Source of the DNA: Lineus longissimus
Lineage: Eukaryota > Nemertea > Pilidiophora > Heteronemertea > Lineidae
Direction of reading: 5' to 3'
Length of the DNA: 64,000 nt
Assembly: GCF_910592395.1 (NCBI RefSeq)
Contig: NC_088315.1
Location: 5,460,501 to 5,524,500 of the forward strand
Positions 48,602 through 62,100 of the stretch are shown piece by piece (within the stretch, counting starts at the first letter, position 1; the number at the start of each line of letters is the position of its first letter). The notes beneath the pieces were generated by a model. It was not told the origin of the DNA and made no database searches. It worked only from the letters and a program-made list of their open reading frames with translations. The position numbers were made by a program, and so were the translations under genes.

Positions 48602-48850
48602 TTAAATGATCCATCTTCTATTGATCTTTACACTGCTAAGTGTTGGGGATGAAATATAATCACCAGTCGTTCCTGGGTTTGCATTGTCCATATCAGAGTC
48701 TGAAAGACTCTTTACATTTACAGTATTTGCATTTATCTCCGGGTGTTTGTTTGGAAGAGATGACACTACCATTTCAATATGAACGAGGTTTGAGGAAACC
48801 AGCTTTAAATTGAGTTCCAAATATGGTTCCCCGATGAATCTATGTATCAA
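48602..48850 (-). CDS. Possible terminal exon, unknown protein
   Basis: A minus-strand frame of 82 codons, polar and rich in Ser, Asn and Asp in its second half (SLSDSDMDNANPGTTGDYIS), ending in TAA. An AG lies just upstream (GATACATAG) but with a poor pyrimidine tract. No family is recognised. Confidence 0.15.
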   Translation of the reverse strand: MIHRFIGEPYLELNLKLVSSNLVHIEMVVSSLPNKHPEINANTVNVKSLSDSDMDNANPGTTGDYISSPTLSSVKINRRWII

Positions 48851-51800
48851 ACTTAGTAATGTTTTTAAGTAGTTGCATACTAAAATACAAATGACATCCT
48901 ACACTACATGTTTAACAATGACAAATTTGTAATTTGCATTTAAAAAAAACATATTCATTGTTCTTTGCTTTGTTAAAAGGATTTTAAAAGCCTTCTTAAA
49001 GGTGACTGGCACATAGCGAAGGACATAAAAAACGCATTACCAAACTTAAAAGGTAAATTTCCCATATTAAGTTGAATCGAATTTCACGACAAAGAAAAAT
49101 AAGAAAACAGTTCTAACCTTTGGTCAATTAAGGCTTTTTCCACTTTTCATAACTTTTTTTCGCGAAAAAACCCTTCTATACTGCCACCGGCTTATCATCA
49201 AAGCTGGTTTACACCTTTGCATCCTTTCATAGACTACGCACAATTAAACCCGGAATGAGATGCGCCTACATAGAAGACTGTGATAATCACACTTTCGGAT
49301 CGACTTTCAATTAACAAAGATATATTAATACCAAATTTAATGGACTATATCCCAAGAAGGCAAGCGGAAAAATCTACCTCAAAGCACAGGAAGAAATACG
49401 CTGTTCGCTTCCCAATAGCTTCGAGGAATGTATTAATTCTTTTGTATCATTATCAGATTATAACATTAGAAGATTAGTAACATTTTACAGTAAATAAGAA
49501 CAAAGAATTGTTGACGACCATAGGGACTAACTTCATGATACTTTGTAAAAGGTGGATTAAATGGTGAATAGGGGCATAAACCCAAAGACAGGTTCATAAT
49601 TGTAGCCCAGAAAGGTACTAAATAAAAATTCGCGCATTTTGACTTTGTTTCAGTCACATAATCGCGGAGCACAGTTAAAACAAAAGAATCACCACTTTGT
49701 AGTCTGAAACGTAGGTGAAATGATTAGATAACAACTGCATCTGCGATGTCTTACAAACTAGATAGTTGTTGTACTCATCGGGTAATATTGTCTTGAATTA
49801 CCTAAACCATTGTCCTAACCACGAGCCTTGTGTTCACGATGTACTTCCATTGGTTATTGGTTATTTCTCTCATAGATATGAATGATACGAAAAGACGTAT
49901 CTTTAGGTCTGAAATAAAGAAATACATAAATATATATGTTTTTTGTTATTAGGATGAACATGTATTGCACAAATGAATACGTCAATGATATTTAGAAGAC
50001 AACTTACCGAAACCACTTACTTATACAATAAACAAGGTACGTACCTAAAATTAGAAATATAAAAGGATATTTGATGAGATTACTCGAGTTAAAGTCATAT
50101 CACGGTTACCTGAGCAAAATTATCAGGAAACAGGACGTAGATAAACACTCTGTGTAAACCAAAAGCCCAATCATACATTCAGTTCAGTATGTGATATGTG
50201 GTGAACAAGTATATACTCTTGTAGTGAAGCCAATGTTAATGGCAATCATTTTATTTGATCGTATATACAGGGTTGACAATATCCTCTTAACCAACCGTCG
50301 CTTCGACTTGGGCTCCAAAAGGTAGAACAGAAGTTTCATCAGGATGGAGGTGAGGACAACTGTTCTAAAAAAAAGTGCTAGGTAGGGCAGAAAAGTTATT
50401 TACAGAGAACAAATCCAAAGGGAACACGGTTGCGGAAGAGGAAAATGTCCAAAATAGTCAGGTGAGGGAAGCATTACATGCAAAAGGTTCTTTAAGTGGC
50501 CTCAATATCCTTTCTTATCCGGTATACGAAAACAAGTTCAAATAACAAAGAGTTGCTGTTGAAGAAACATTGCATAAAACCGATATTTTCTCCATATTAT
50601 TACCATTGCCAATTTTCTGCTGCCACGATGTGAACTTTTGTTTATATCGGGGATATGATATCGCATTTTTGCATCGGTTTGTTGTGAGCTGATACAATTT
50701 TCTATTTGATGGAGTTTTGTTTCTATTTCCATCGCATTGCTTTATTAAGTAACAAAAATGTGATTTTTTCCAGAGCTCGCATATTCCTTTTTTCATTGAC
50801 GTGCGTGTTCTCATAGTTAACGGAGAGCTTGCATCAACATGTACATAATATTTAATTCTACATCGAATATATACATGGTCACGTGATTTAAATGATATAT
50901 CACGTTTAATTCAAAATCGATGGGCTTCGTGAGGTCGACATATTGTATGATACATTTCGAACTCTGCTTGAGATAACGATTTTACCCGTCTTAGGATACG
51001 CCATTCAGAATTCAAAAGGGCTAGTTCAGTTTGGCCGCGGACCTAGCACCTGGATGCCTGAGCCAAGCCCGAAATATAGGTTGACGTTTTCCCTTGAGCA
51101 TCGCAATGGAAAATACATTTATGTCAAAGTCTTTCGTATTGGTTCTTCATTGGTTCAAACAGAATGGCCACAGCATTGTCATCGTTTTAGCTTTTTTGGT
51201 ATAGCCAAACGGTTTTCGGTATAACCCACAGAATGAAAAATATTTCGATAATAGTGTCGCTTTGTGGTGAAGAATTCTGTGATACGGTGTATTTTTATAT
51301 AAGAATCGGTGATCTAGATGTTAGTGTGGGCTGATAGATTTCCCTGTTTGAGGACAGTTCTTGTTCTCATCTGTTATAGGGAGGTGTAATATGAGTGATG
51401 ACAGCCCGATAAGAACAAACCATTTCCGCAACCCATCTTTGAGAGAACTTCATAATAAAGGTGTCTCGTATGAATCGCCAGTGTGATTGTCCGTACTAAA
51501 TTGGTTCCTATGAATCATGATGGCATTTTTTTCACAACTTGTTTGATTTTACTTTTTCTGCCTTTAATGGAAGGTAGAATATTGATAATTTAGATCACAA
51601 GAGTTTCTTTCTTGGTGTTCTGATGCTTTGCGATGAATTGAATAGCCTTAAGGTTCCAAGTTATCGGGACACATGATCCTTTCAGTACAAATCCAAAACT
51701 GAAAAAACAATTAACTCGTCCGTTTTACTTCCAGCCATACTGCATTGCGCAGTTACACAGTCTTAATCTAACATGAAGAGAGTGATTGGTAGGCGAGGTG

Positions 51801-52835
51801 TTTTCCAAATGAGGCGTATGCCAAGTACCATTGTCTGGCCTCAAATCACCCAATATGTGGTAAGCTGAAAGTGCTGTCGCTCGGGCGAGGTCAGTAAAAG
51901 TACACGTGAGCTATACGGTGTGTATCAACATCATCCCTTATTGACAGAATCGAGCCGCACATTTCCTGTCTCGTTATTCGGATTACGTTGACCAATTACT
52001 CGACAGGATCCTTCCAGACAAGACATATCTGGACACCAGGAAGTCATTTAAGAATAACCTCTTATCGGATTTTGGTCAAGATACACGAGGATTCGTTCTT
52101 GGTGCGGCGTTTCGATTTGATTACGCAGGTGATAGCTTTGAGCATAAACGTACATGGAAGCGTCCACAAAAGAACATATTGAGGAAACTATCCCCACTTC
52201 ACTATCTGCATGGATGAATCAACACACCAGTCGTCTCAATAAGATGTTAATTGGAGCCAGTCTGCACCTCAAGCGGTGACCATTGGACATGAAAACGGTG
52301 ACTCGGGCGAAATGATCATCGGTTCTTTATATCCTTATAAATCAGAAAAGATTCATTCTTGGTATTCATGTATGGATCGGAAAGAGGTCACGGCACAGTA
52401 TCATTGATCGAACCAACTTTCTAATCATTGGTCGAACGAACAATTTTTCGCAATTGTTGATGGATTAAACCACCCTGTTGCGGTTAAATCAGTAAGAAAA
52501 GTCGAACTTCTCTTGTCATCAAACTGATCTATTGAAAGTATTGCACAGACTGAATCCACCATTAGCCTTTTCGATCACCCGTTTGAAGAGTTAAACTCCT
52601 ACGTCCACATGTTGGTCTTCGTTTGTAGAATTGATGATCTCAGGGGTTTATTCTTACGTCAGGCTTAGTGGTCATACGTATATTACAAATATCTGATTGT
52701 CTGAAAAGTGATGGTTTCCTCCCAAAAGGACGCATTCAATAAAGTTTATTGAGTTGAAATTAATCTGGTTAAGCGTTCGAAGATCTATTTGATTAAAATA
52801 TGATTGATGATGCAACTGTCACTGATAACTAGTCT
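48851..52835. other. Gene-poor stretch
   Basis: No supported gene. Frames of 99 codons (50515-50814, minus) and 93 codons (50943-51224, plus) show no domain. Confidence 0.6.
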
Positions 52836-53291
52836 TTATTGATTAATCTTCCGCAAGGTTAATTGTTTTGGGAAGCATTCAGATCGGCTGAATTGATTTG
52901 AAGTGTAAGTGTATGTCAAATTGAATGATTGAAAACATGTTGGATTGAATCTACACTGCTGTTGGATTTTGCTTGAATCGTCAGAAAATGCAGCAGTTTC
53001 TCTTTCGACACTGAGGATGAGGTTTGACCCTAAAGCTCGCTCACAAACTTCTTTTGTTTGGCTGAATATCGCCTGAAGCGCCCCAGCTGAAAGGTAAATA
53101 CCAAAAGTCTGAAGCTTGCTCTCAGTAACGTGGGCGACCAGAGGAACTAAGGAGGTGGTGTCTAAATTGGCAAATGGCAGAACTGTAACTTTCTTAGCCT
53201 TAGGCATGGCAAGAAGCATTGCTTTCCTTTGAATGATAACCTTGTCGTGCACAAGACTGTGCCATTCGGTAGTATCACTAATATTCCGCAA
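52836..53291 (-). CDS. Unassigned ORF, 151 aa
   Basis: This is the longest non-repetitive frame in the window outside the firm genes. It reads DTTEWHSLVHDKVIIQRKAM near the start and a helical middle (AGALQAIFSQTKEVCERALG); the last 40 residues are Thr/Tyr/Asn-rich. No signal peptide, membrane segment or known domain is seen. It ends beside the degenerate minisatellite at 53.5 kb. Frames of this length do arise by chance in 64 kb, so I hold it as a candidate only. Confidence 0.2.
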   Translation of the reverse strand: MRNISDTTEWHSLVHDKVIIQRKAMLLAMPKAKKVTVLPFANLDTTSLVPLVAHVTESKLQTFGIYLSAGALQAIFSQTKEVCERALGSNLILSVERETAAFSDDSSKIQQQCRFNPTCFQSFNLTYTYTSNQFSRSECFPKQLTLRKINQ

Positions 53292-53463
53292 ATGAGTTTA
53301 ACCAATGTCAAAGTCTTGGGTGTCTAGATGGGACAGCTGCCCCCAAGCCAAATATTTTCGTTGTTCATATTACTTAGAGAAACTGATGACTGCACAAACA
53401 TAGGCTACTGCTTTATCAGAGTAAGTCGATCACAAAGCTGCCCTCACTGCTTGATGAAATATT

Positions 53464-53730
53464 GGTGTAGTACGGCGTGAAATGAGGGTGCATTGCTTTG
53501 GGAAATAAGTATATGGTGGGTGCGGTGCGTGAAATATGAGCAGTGCGGCGTGAAAAATGGGTGCGCGTGATCGCGACGTGAAATGTAGGTACAGTCCGGC
53601 GTAAAATACATGTAAGAATGCATTGCTTCGGGAAATGTGGATGTGGTGTGGCGTTTAATACAGGTGGGTTGCGGCATGAAATGTGGGTGCAGTGCGGCTT
53701 GAAATATGGGTGAAGTGCGGTCTCAAATCA
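53464..53730 (+). repeat. Degenerate minisatellite, G-rich
   Basis: Diverged units of about 23-30 bases around GTGCAGTGCGGCGTGAAAT(A/G)TGGG. A longer period is visible: GCATTGCTT followed by GGGAAAT occurs at 53490 and 53620, 130 bases apart. The array produces a spurious minus-strand frame at 53444-53677. Confidence 0.75.
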
Positions 53731-54972
53731 CCACTGAAAGCGATTTTGCTTGAATCGCCCAGGAATGCGTAATCTCACAACTAACTCTTTGTTTATATGT
53801 GCAGTTAGGCGTAAAATAACAACATATAATCCGTGATGCGTGCGTTCTCGCAATTACACTCATAAGTGGAAACCTACCCTAAAATGTATTGTCCACATGC
53901 GCAGCAGAATTATGTTATGTTCGTTATGCTACGCTGCAACGAGTGCACCCAAGCGAACCTTTTGTTGCACTCATTAACAAAACTAATAGAATAATGATTG
54001 TATATGATACAAGTTTCTTACGCAAGGATTAATGCCATGTCTTCAGTTCAGTAATAATTAGACATACATCGGTGTACTCTTCAGAGGACTTGAAAATAGG
54101 ACAGTTCGTCACATTTCTGATGTAGAGATACTCATTAGTTTACCGGTGTAAATATCTATAATTTCAAAGGGTTTTGTTTGGAGATATCATGTTTGTGTTA
54201 CCATGGTTATTAAGGATTATCTCATTTGTGTAGGAGATAATACTGAATGACTTTCTAAACAATCGCATCATATCTGGTTAACATTCAGCAACATCCGATC
54301 GGCGTGCTTGTTCAAACTTTTGTGTGGGGATTGATAACGCACATTCTATGTATGGGCTGTAAAGAGCGGAAAACGTCATTATTAAATCGCTCATACACAT
54401 CCCAAATTATGTGTCTTATTGATATTATCACTTCCACATGGGATTTTTTTCTTTGGTTATTGATTACAAGTTTACATGTATATTTAGATAAAAATAGAAT
54501 AAGTAAAACGTTACATGCATACAGCTCGCAAGTTATATTTCACAATCTGCGCATGAATTTCGTGATAGAATAGCGGCACATAGTATGCACACAGTCAGTT
54601 TATTCTGTATACTCTCCTTGTTATATCTGCTTAGCAAGTGAGCTCTCGCCCTGCTCTCGTGGTAATCATAAGAAAATACGGCATCATCACCAGGAACAAT
54701 TCTAGCCCTCTTGGGAACGCTGGAGTAGTCACTAAATACGCCAACGACAATGAGAATTATCGACTGTCTTGTTGAGTAAATCTATCCAGTCTATTGGTTT
54801 AAGTAACTACATCAGTTCATCCAGTCAGGGTAACAATACTTCACTAAAGACACTTAACCCCTTTTACGGTGCTAATAGTGGACGGATTCATCTTCTGTAC
54901 GGCGACAAGTTGATCCACCTCTTCGTTTTTGTGATTTGAATATTTCTGAAAAGAATTAAATCATATAGGCCT
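53731..54972. other. Intergenic, no supported gene
   Basis: A+T-rich. An 89-codon frame (54304-54573, plus) is hydrophobic in parts but unsupported. Confidence 0.6.
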
Positions 54973-55155
54973 ACACCTTTCCAGAAATGGGGCGCTGAGT
55001 GTCCGAAATAGTGATGTCATAAGGGGGAAACTAGGCCATATGGTGGAGGGACAAAGGAGATAGTCATGGTTGACCAACACACTTGAATGCCTTTAATGAC
55101 GGACAAGGGGGAAAAAGTTAGTTCCAATATAAGCCACCAATTTCGGGAAGCATGT
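54973..55155 (+). repeat. 182-bp dispersed repeat, copy 2
   Basis: Second copy of the repeat at 859-1040, differing by about six substitutions and one inserted G. Flanking sequences of the two copies are unrelated, which sets the element boundaries. Confidence 0.9.
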
Positions 55156-58100
55156 GTAAGGATCACCTGGCCAAGCATTATATACGAATGAACCAATCGG
55201 GCCACTCAAAATTTGAAAGCTGCTGCTGTCGAGGAATCAACTGACCTTGTAAAAGTGAAACTAGAGTATGTATTCGAGTTGATAAAGTTATGGCTGTAGG
55301 TGCAAGATTGAATAACAGTACATTATGAATGGTACCTTTCATATCTACAGAGTTATAATTGCTCGTTCCAATTTCAGGTGCTTCTCAACATTAACGAAGG
55401 AAGCCTCAGGAAGTAGGCCTCAACTGCCGAATAGAAATCGAATTTCATTTGCATTCTTTATACATAGAATTTCTTGAAGAACTGAGAACCTGTGAATGCA
55501 CTGTCTATGTACTGATATGTCGACATACCCGACATTGAAACCAGAATGCAATATCGAAATCTAAATTGAGGACCCATCGGAGGTAGTCTCAAGTGACAGT
55601 ATCTTCGACTCTCGTAAGCAATCGGGAATGACTGCACCATACTCCCTTAAGTAGTCATTAAGAGAGAGAAAGGACAATGGGAAACAAATCGAGCTCGTCT
55701 TTACTCACTATCCACGTGTTGGTATAATGAACTTCAACTGGAGGTTGTGCACTGAGCATTGGTCGTCTAAATAAATATAATGCACTACGACGACTCGGTG
55801 TCACCGAGCAGTCCAGTATATGGATAGGAATGAGGTCAATTTTCATTAGTAAATCTATAAATACACATGCATCCAACAGGTTTTTTGAGATGTCCCGGGT
55901 GTACATTTACTGTTGATTTCGTCAACGACGTGTAACCTTATAACCTATTTGTCACCCATGTACAAGCGTCACAGGTTATCAACATGTTCCTGCAAATAGT
56001 AATACACCATCCTCCCACCTTGATAAAGCTGAGAGTTTATTAAATTTTCCAAGCATCCGACTGAGGATTAGGATCGTGGTTCATAAGTACGACCAGAACG
56101 CAGGTACTCAACATCTTGAGGGAATAACGAAAGTTCCATGCTGAGAATACATTAGTTACTTGGAGTTTGAATCCGTTGTTGCCTCCACGGAAGTTTCAAC
56201 CCACATTTGTTATGAACCGTGTCCGGAATTATTTGTTTCTTATTCGACAACGGGATTACTTTGACGTTATATGGTCAGGATAATGTCACAACGTTCCGAT
56301 AAGATATCCACACCATATATACTACTGCTGCCCTGCAAGTGTTAGTTATAGATAGTTCAATAATTTTACAGTGATTATTTTGATGGATATCTTTTAAAAT
56401 TAATTCTTAAAGGTGTCTGTTTGGCCAGTGGGGCAAGCGGTTCTAATAGGATCGCGTTCCGTTTTGTTTTTTTTAACTCGTATTTGTTTAATGATGTTTT
56501 CAAGTAATTTCAATGTCTTAGTTACCGGCAGCCTTGAGCGAATCCTACATTATACTGATAACCGCCAGAAGTGTCAATTACGAAATGTTCTGTTAATGGT
56601 AGGTTATAATGATAATTAGCAAGATAGCCACAAGTAAAATTTGCGATTGTTTTTATCCCTTATAAGGAATGTCAATATATAGTTTCTAAACTGCTACATG
56701 TCGAAAAGTAGCTGCCTTTTGGCAGATCATTAATTGAATTAGACTTCAGTTATCAGCATATCCTGTATTTAGCTTTGACAATTAACTATCTTCGAACCTT
56801 TGGCCTCCTCAATAATGTCATTGAGAAACACGTTGAGGATATTTTCAGACAAATTTGATATAAAAATCACTATAAAAATCAGTTGCAAACTCCTTCTTTT
56901 ATGAAAAAATCGTTGTGCCTATTTGATGGCAAGGATGAATATTCCACATCGACTAATTACTTCGAGTAAAGGAGGAATCTATACTTTCAAGGCTCCAGTT
57001 CCGCGTAAGATACATGTATCGCGATGCTGCTTCGAGTTTGACCATCACCGTGCCTGGGGACAGAATATACCCATCAATCACATCAACGGAGATTTCTAGT
57101 CCCGCAAAACGTTCATAGTCACGCATTACGACAATCATTTGCAGTATTTCGTTCCTGATTGCAGTTATTTGAGAATCATTTACGGCACATTAGGTTTTTC
57201 TTTATGGCCAGGACTTTCATAACTTGTCACCTGTTACATTTGTATCTCACATGATTAATGATGTTTGCTTTTAATTGTAGCGATTTCTTGTTGATGCCAT
57301 TAATGCAAGGTTTAAGTGGTCGGGAAAAGCTTTGCTGTCACTTCGTGAATTTGAAAGTAGGTAGGCGGCGCAGGCGGATATTGAGGTGCTTCAAGAAAGG
57401 AGGTATCTCATTGGAGTTATCTATTGTGCTTGGATTTCTTAAAGGTAAAAATGTAATTTTTATCGAGTTTGCGATGAGAAGAACGGGAAGTGGGTACCAA
57501 ATGGGAATAAGAATTCTCAGTATTGGAAGTCAACTATTGTATTCATATACATTTACGAAATATGCATGTTCTAGTATATCGATAACCAATTGCCATGTCT
57601 TGCTTGAACGTGTTGGCATTCTCTGCCTCTTACCTAAGAATGGAGCTGTCTTAATCCTTTAACCGATAAACAGGAAAAAAAAAACAGTCTTCATTTTATC
57701 ACCAATATCGTTATATTAGGGCTTGTTCTCAAGAACGAATTAAACGGGAAGTTCACAAAAACAGTAACAGCCTGTACACCATCGCTATTTTGATAACGCA
57801 GTATCAGTAATAGTAATAATTAATATGAGGATGCTGTATTCTTGCAATGTTTATTGATGATCAACCCGTATTTTTTTCAGGAGAGGACATGAACATTCTC
57901 TTCTGAATGAGCAGCCTGCAGCTAGGTTAAACTGAATTTCTGTTAGAAATACATTTCTCTCAAGGCAATCATGATGACTTTTTAGGAGCATTGTTTCCTG
58001 GTTGGATTTGAACCAAAATACCACGTTGCTTTTGTTTTGATACCTGAAATATTAATCAAAATATGTTAGTTTAAAATAGTCGTATGGTGTGCCGAGCTTC

Positions 58101-58307
58101 TATTGGGTAGAAGTTGAAATTGAAATACGAGAAAAAACGTTCTTTCAGGCTTTGATTCAAATACAAAAAACACTTCAGTGAACATTTCAAAAAAAGAGTC
58201 CCTGATTTTTAACTTAAAAGTTTGAGTTAGTTCACCATGTACAATTGAATGAATGTGAAATCCAATAAAAAGTATAAAAAATCTATAGGTTGCAAGAATC
58301 GATGGTG
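55156..58307. other. Gene-poor stretch
   Basis: No supported gene. A 134-codon plus frame (57258-57662) is Arg-rich then hydrophobic, with no known domain. Confidence 0.6.
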
Positions 58308-58372
58308 TATTCCTGTTTCGCCTATTCCTGTTCCGCCTATTCCTGTTTCGCCTATTCCTGTTTCGCCTATTC
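58308..58372 (-). repeat. 15-bp minisatellite, left (inverted) block
   Basis: A little over four copies of TATTCCTGTTTCGCC, the reverse complement of the block at 59098-59192. One copy has TTCCG for TTTCG. The similarity to the other block continues about 15 bases beyond the repeats (ATCGATGGTGT against ATCGAAATGGTTT). Confidence 0.9.
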
Positions 58373-59097
58373 AAATGTATTGCTAACCTCCCCACAGACG
58401 TAGGAATATGAATCGTCCCTTACTATAGTGTTAAAGGCTATCATTAAGAATAAAGTCTGAAATAATGGATTTAGCGACATGTCAATTATTTCAGTATTAT
58501 TCGGAATAACTTTGGAAAATTATACATAGCTTACATCGGCTTATGTTTTAGCTTATTTTAAAAGGCAAGAAATAAAATAGTAAGAAAATTTTACCCTTTC
58601 ATCAGATTTGAGAAAGGTTTCTTAGGCCTGCATTTTATATTGTGGATTCTCTTTCTTTTGTCTTAGTCAGTAACTGGCTTCGTAATAGAAAGAATACCTA
58701 TAGCTACATTGTTCTTTACTATGACATGGGTTTTACAGCTGATTTTGATTAAATAATTATGAGAATGTACAGTATTATGTATTTTTATCAAAAAGTCATG
58801 AATTCCTGTTTTTATAAAATAAGCGACTGCTTTACTCTACTTAATCTATTAGTTTTTACTGTGTGTCAGTATGGTCATATGGTCAAATAAGTCCCGGACT
58901 GTCCCCGCTTTCAAGGTGACTCTTTCAAAACGGTCATGGCATGGTTTGTTAACAAAGTTGATGGCATTTGATTAGTCAAATTGTCATCACATCGTTAACA
59001 TCATCCAATTGTCCCCTCACGTTTTCCCCATAAAATGGACATGCATCCCTAAGGTTCCCCCTGGGAGAGTCGATTTATTGTAGGGGTACTGGAAAGT
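58373..59097. other. Sequence between the two inverted 15-bp minisatellites
   Basis: 725 bases, A+T-rich, no transposase or other frame. If the two blocks are the ends of one element, this is its non-coding interior. Confidence 0.5.
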
Positions 59098-59192
59098 AGG
59101 CGAAACAGGAATAGGCGAAACAGGAATAGGCGAAACAGGAATTTTGTAGGCGAAACAGGAATAGGCGAAACAGGAATAGGCGAAACAGGCAT
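59098..59192 (+). repeat. 15-bp minisatellite, right block
   Basis: Six copies of AGGCGAAACAGGAAT in two groups of three, split by a 5-base insert TTTGT at 59143-59147; the last copy ends GGCAT. It is the mirror of the block at 58308-58372. Confidence 0.9.
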
Positions 59193-62100
59193 AAACCATT
59201 TCGATATAGCCGAAATATTATGTCACTTTATTCAGAATCACTTAATACTGCAGGCAATAATCAATCATGTCGATAAGAGTTTGAAGTTGCATGGACTGTA
59301 TTTGCGTTGGCGTTCTGTAATGAAAGTGTTTTGTAATGAAAGTTTTTTTCATAATGACTTTATGTCAAAGAGTTGACCTTAAATTCGGATCGAGTCCACC
59401 TTTCAGTTTTGGCTATCACTTAAACCAATGTGGCTCACACATCCGTACGAATTGTAGTGAAATATATATCCATTTCCGTACCAGACACGATGTCGGTATA
59501 GGATAGGTGAGGTCAGGAATCGATGATGATTATCCACAAGGCAGATAGTAACAATTACGGTACGTTCTACTCGCATACTGGATAATCAAATTTTGTCTCA
59601 CCATGCCAAGTAGTAAATCAAATGCCCAGTTCCGTTTGATAAATAAACGGTCGGTTTTGTCAGATAGTAGAGAAGGTGATTGGATTTGTTATTATTAGTT
59701 TTTACCAAATAGCTGAATTAATCAAAACAGGCAATAGCGCTTGCCCTGCTTATTCCTACACTGCGCTCTGATAGATACTTGACGGTGATAGAGCTGCGAA
59801 TATTGTACGTGGGCACTGATGAACAGCTCACATGTTGCGTAGAATTGTGTTTTTGTAAAAGGAATGATAATAGCTTCCTGGAGTTTTTCAGCTTACAACG
59901 CGAATGGTCATTTTGCCCCATTGGACTTCTATCTTTTCTCTAAATGGTGGGTTTGATCAAAGTATGGTCGCTGCAAAAATCTTTTCAATATTGTAAATTT
60001 TGTGCCTCATATTCTTTGCTCCAGCGTTGTAACAAACGCGTCAAAAGTAACTCCAGGCGCACCGTTTTTCTCAAACAAAATTTTTATAATTCGATTGAGG
60101 TGATGGCCAATCAAAAGTTGTTTGGGGGGTTTCACACTCTGACATAAGCGATGCGCGTTCCCCATGTGAGGTAGAGTCCTTCAGCGATGACTAAGAAAAT
60201 GTTTCTTTACCGATGGTCTTGTATGTCTGAAAACAATCTAGTAATCGGACACACGCCTTGGAAACAGTTTTTTGCAGGTTTTGTTTGGTACCTGATCATC
60301 CTCCCGCTCCTTAGAGACAGAAAGGAGATTCTCTCTGCAGATTTTTATGATGTACACATGACTTTTACTTATGTCTGGTCGAGCCTGAGGAATTGAGATA
60401 AGTTGATATGGCGCAAGATATCAAAAGCTCTTGTTTGTCATTCATAACAAAACCGATTATAATTGGTATTTTTATGACATAAAGCTTTTGTTTTTAAACA
60501 AAATTGTTAGTTTTTAAATCCATCTTGTGCGTTGTGGAAATAGTTCTCAGGAACCCGATTGCTCTTTTACGTAGTCTCATCCTTGTAAAAGTTAAGACAA
60601 ACAGGAGTTTTTTCAACAATGTTGAGCTTCAAATGTGTTTCGAGCCGATTTATTTTTTAGTCACTAAGGGATATGGCTTCCTGAGGACTATATCATGTCC
60701 TATCCCATGCCTCCAACAGGCACCTTCCTTAGCCATACTACAGTTGCTGAAACGTTTGAAATCATTGTTAATTTTGTTGATGACCTTGACGAAGGAGCGT
60801 AGATCTAAACGACTGCCACGTGTTCGACCATACCTGAAGCTGTACGAGGAAGTGTCTAGTCCGGATCAGTCGTTCCAAAAACAGTTTTGACGTTGTCCAG
60901 AGGACCTTTGATATCTCAATGCAGTAGTTTTCTGCAATTAAAATACTCCATAGATTGCCAGATTGACTGGAGTGACGTAGCAGTACAGTCACACAAAATA
61001 GCTGCTGAATGAAAAGATCACCAGATTATTGTCAAAATAATCCCAGTGATATTCCTATGAGAGACTGTTTATCAAAATAGGTCAGGAAGCTTTCAATCAA
61101 CTCAACGTTAAACCTCTAAACACTCATTACACGATCAAAGGAACAGATTCATTGTCAAAGGCAGTATGGCGGACGAATTTGTTATGAAATCAAAAATTGT
61201 TGTTGAACTGAAGCTGTTTACCTGACATCAGTGTTAGTTCAAATAAACCATTTTTGAGGACTCAACAATACAAAAACGCCCTTACAGAAGTGTAGAATGG
61301 GAAAAGCATACTTATTTTGACAGTACATCGACCCCAAGTAAGATCAACAAGGTGAAGTAAAAAATATAATGTCTTTCGAGAACGAGCGGGCTCGAATGAA
61401 AGCAACCAAAAATACACACATGACCTTTATTGTTATTATCAAATGTCATCAAAAAGTTCGTTAAAATCCGTTCAAATCAAATAGCATTTCCAGACAAACG
61501 ATTTTAAACTTTGAAATGAGAAACTCATTGTTTTCAGAACCCACAATTGCTATGATTATTTATTGACCTTCGATGCCACTGAATGGTTTTTTGTAAGGGA
61601 CCACACACTCCGTTACCGAAGCGATCAGAATAGAGGACTTCTCTACCATTCCATTGTATCTCTGAGGTAGCAGCCTTTGATATAAGAATATATAAATGAT
61701 ATTTGTTAAACTTAACAAAGATATAAAGATATGTCATGACCAGAAGCTTTAATGTTAACCATTAAACACAAAGGCAATGAAACTTAAGTTGTTTTTCAGC
61801 TTCAGGGTTTCTAAAGACCTGTCGTGACACCATTCTTTGAAGCGTCATTTGAAGTTGTTCTGTAAATGTTATCCCTCTTTACCAACACAAAGACTGTCTA
61901 GAGAAGAAGATACTATTCCCATTTATCATAACCTACAATTTTAAGTTCTAACAACAGTTGTTTTAGGGATACGACCTATCAATTAGAATAAAGTGCTTTT
62001 AGTATAAAATTACAACTTCTTATACTTGATCAACAAGGTTATTTCAATTTTTTTTGGAGACCGCTAGCTGTGGTGAGTTTAATGTTTGTGTAGTCCAGCA

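Noticed and set aside
57258-57662. 134-codon plus frame
   Set aside because: No domain; Arg cluster then hydrophobic run is typical of A+T-rich chance frames.
58066-58395. Arg/Asn repeat frame (NRRNRNRRN)
   Set aside because: It is the 15-bp minisatellite read in one frame.
60504-60890. 128-codon plus frame
   Set aside because: Hydrophobic then basic, without LINE or other family motifs that I can recognise.
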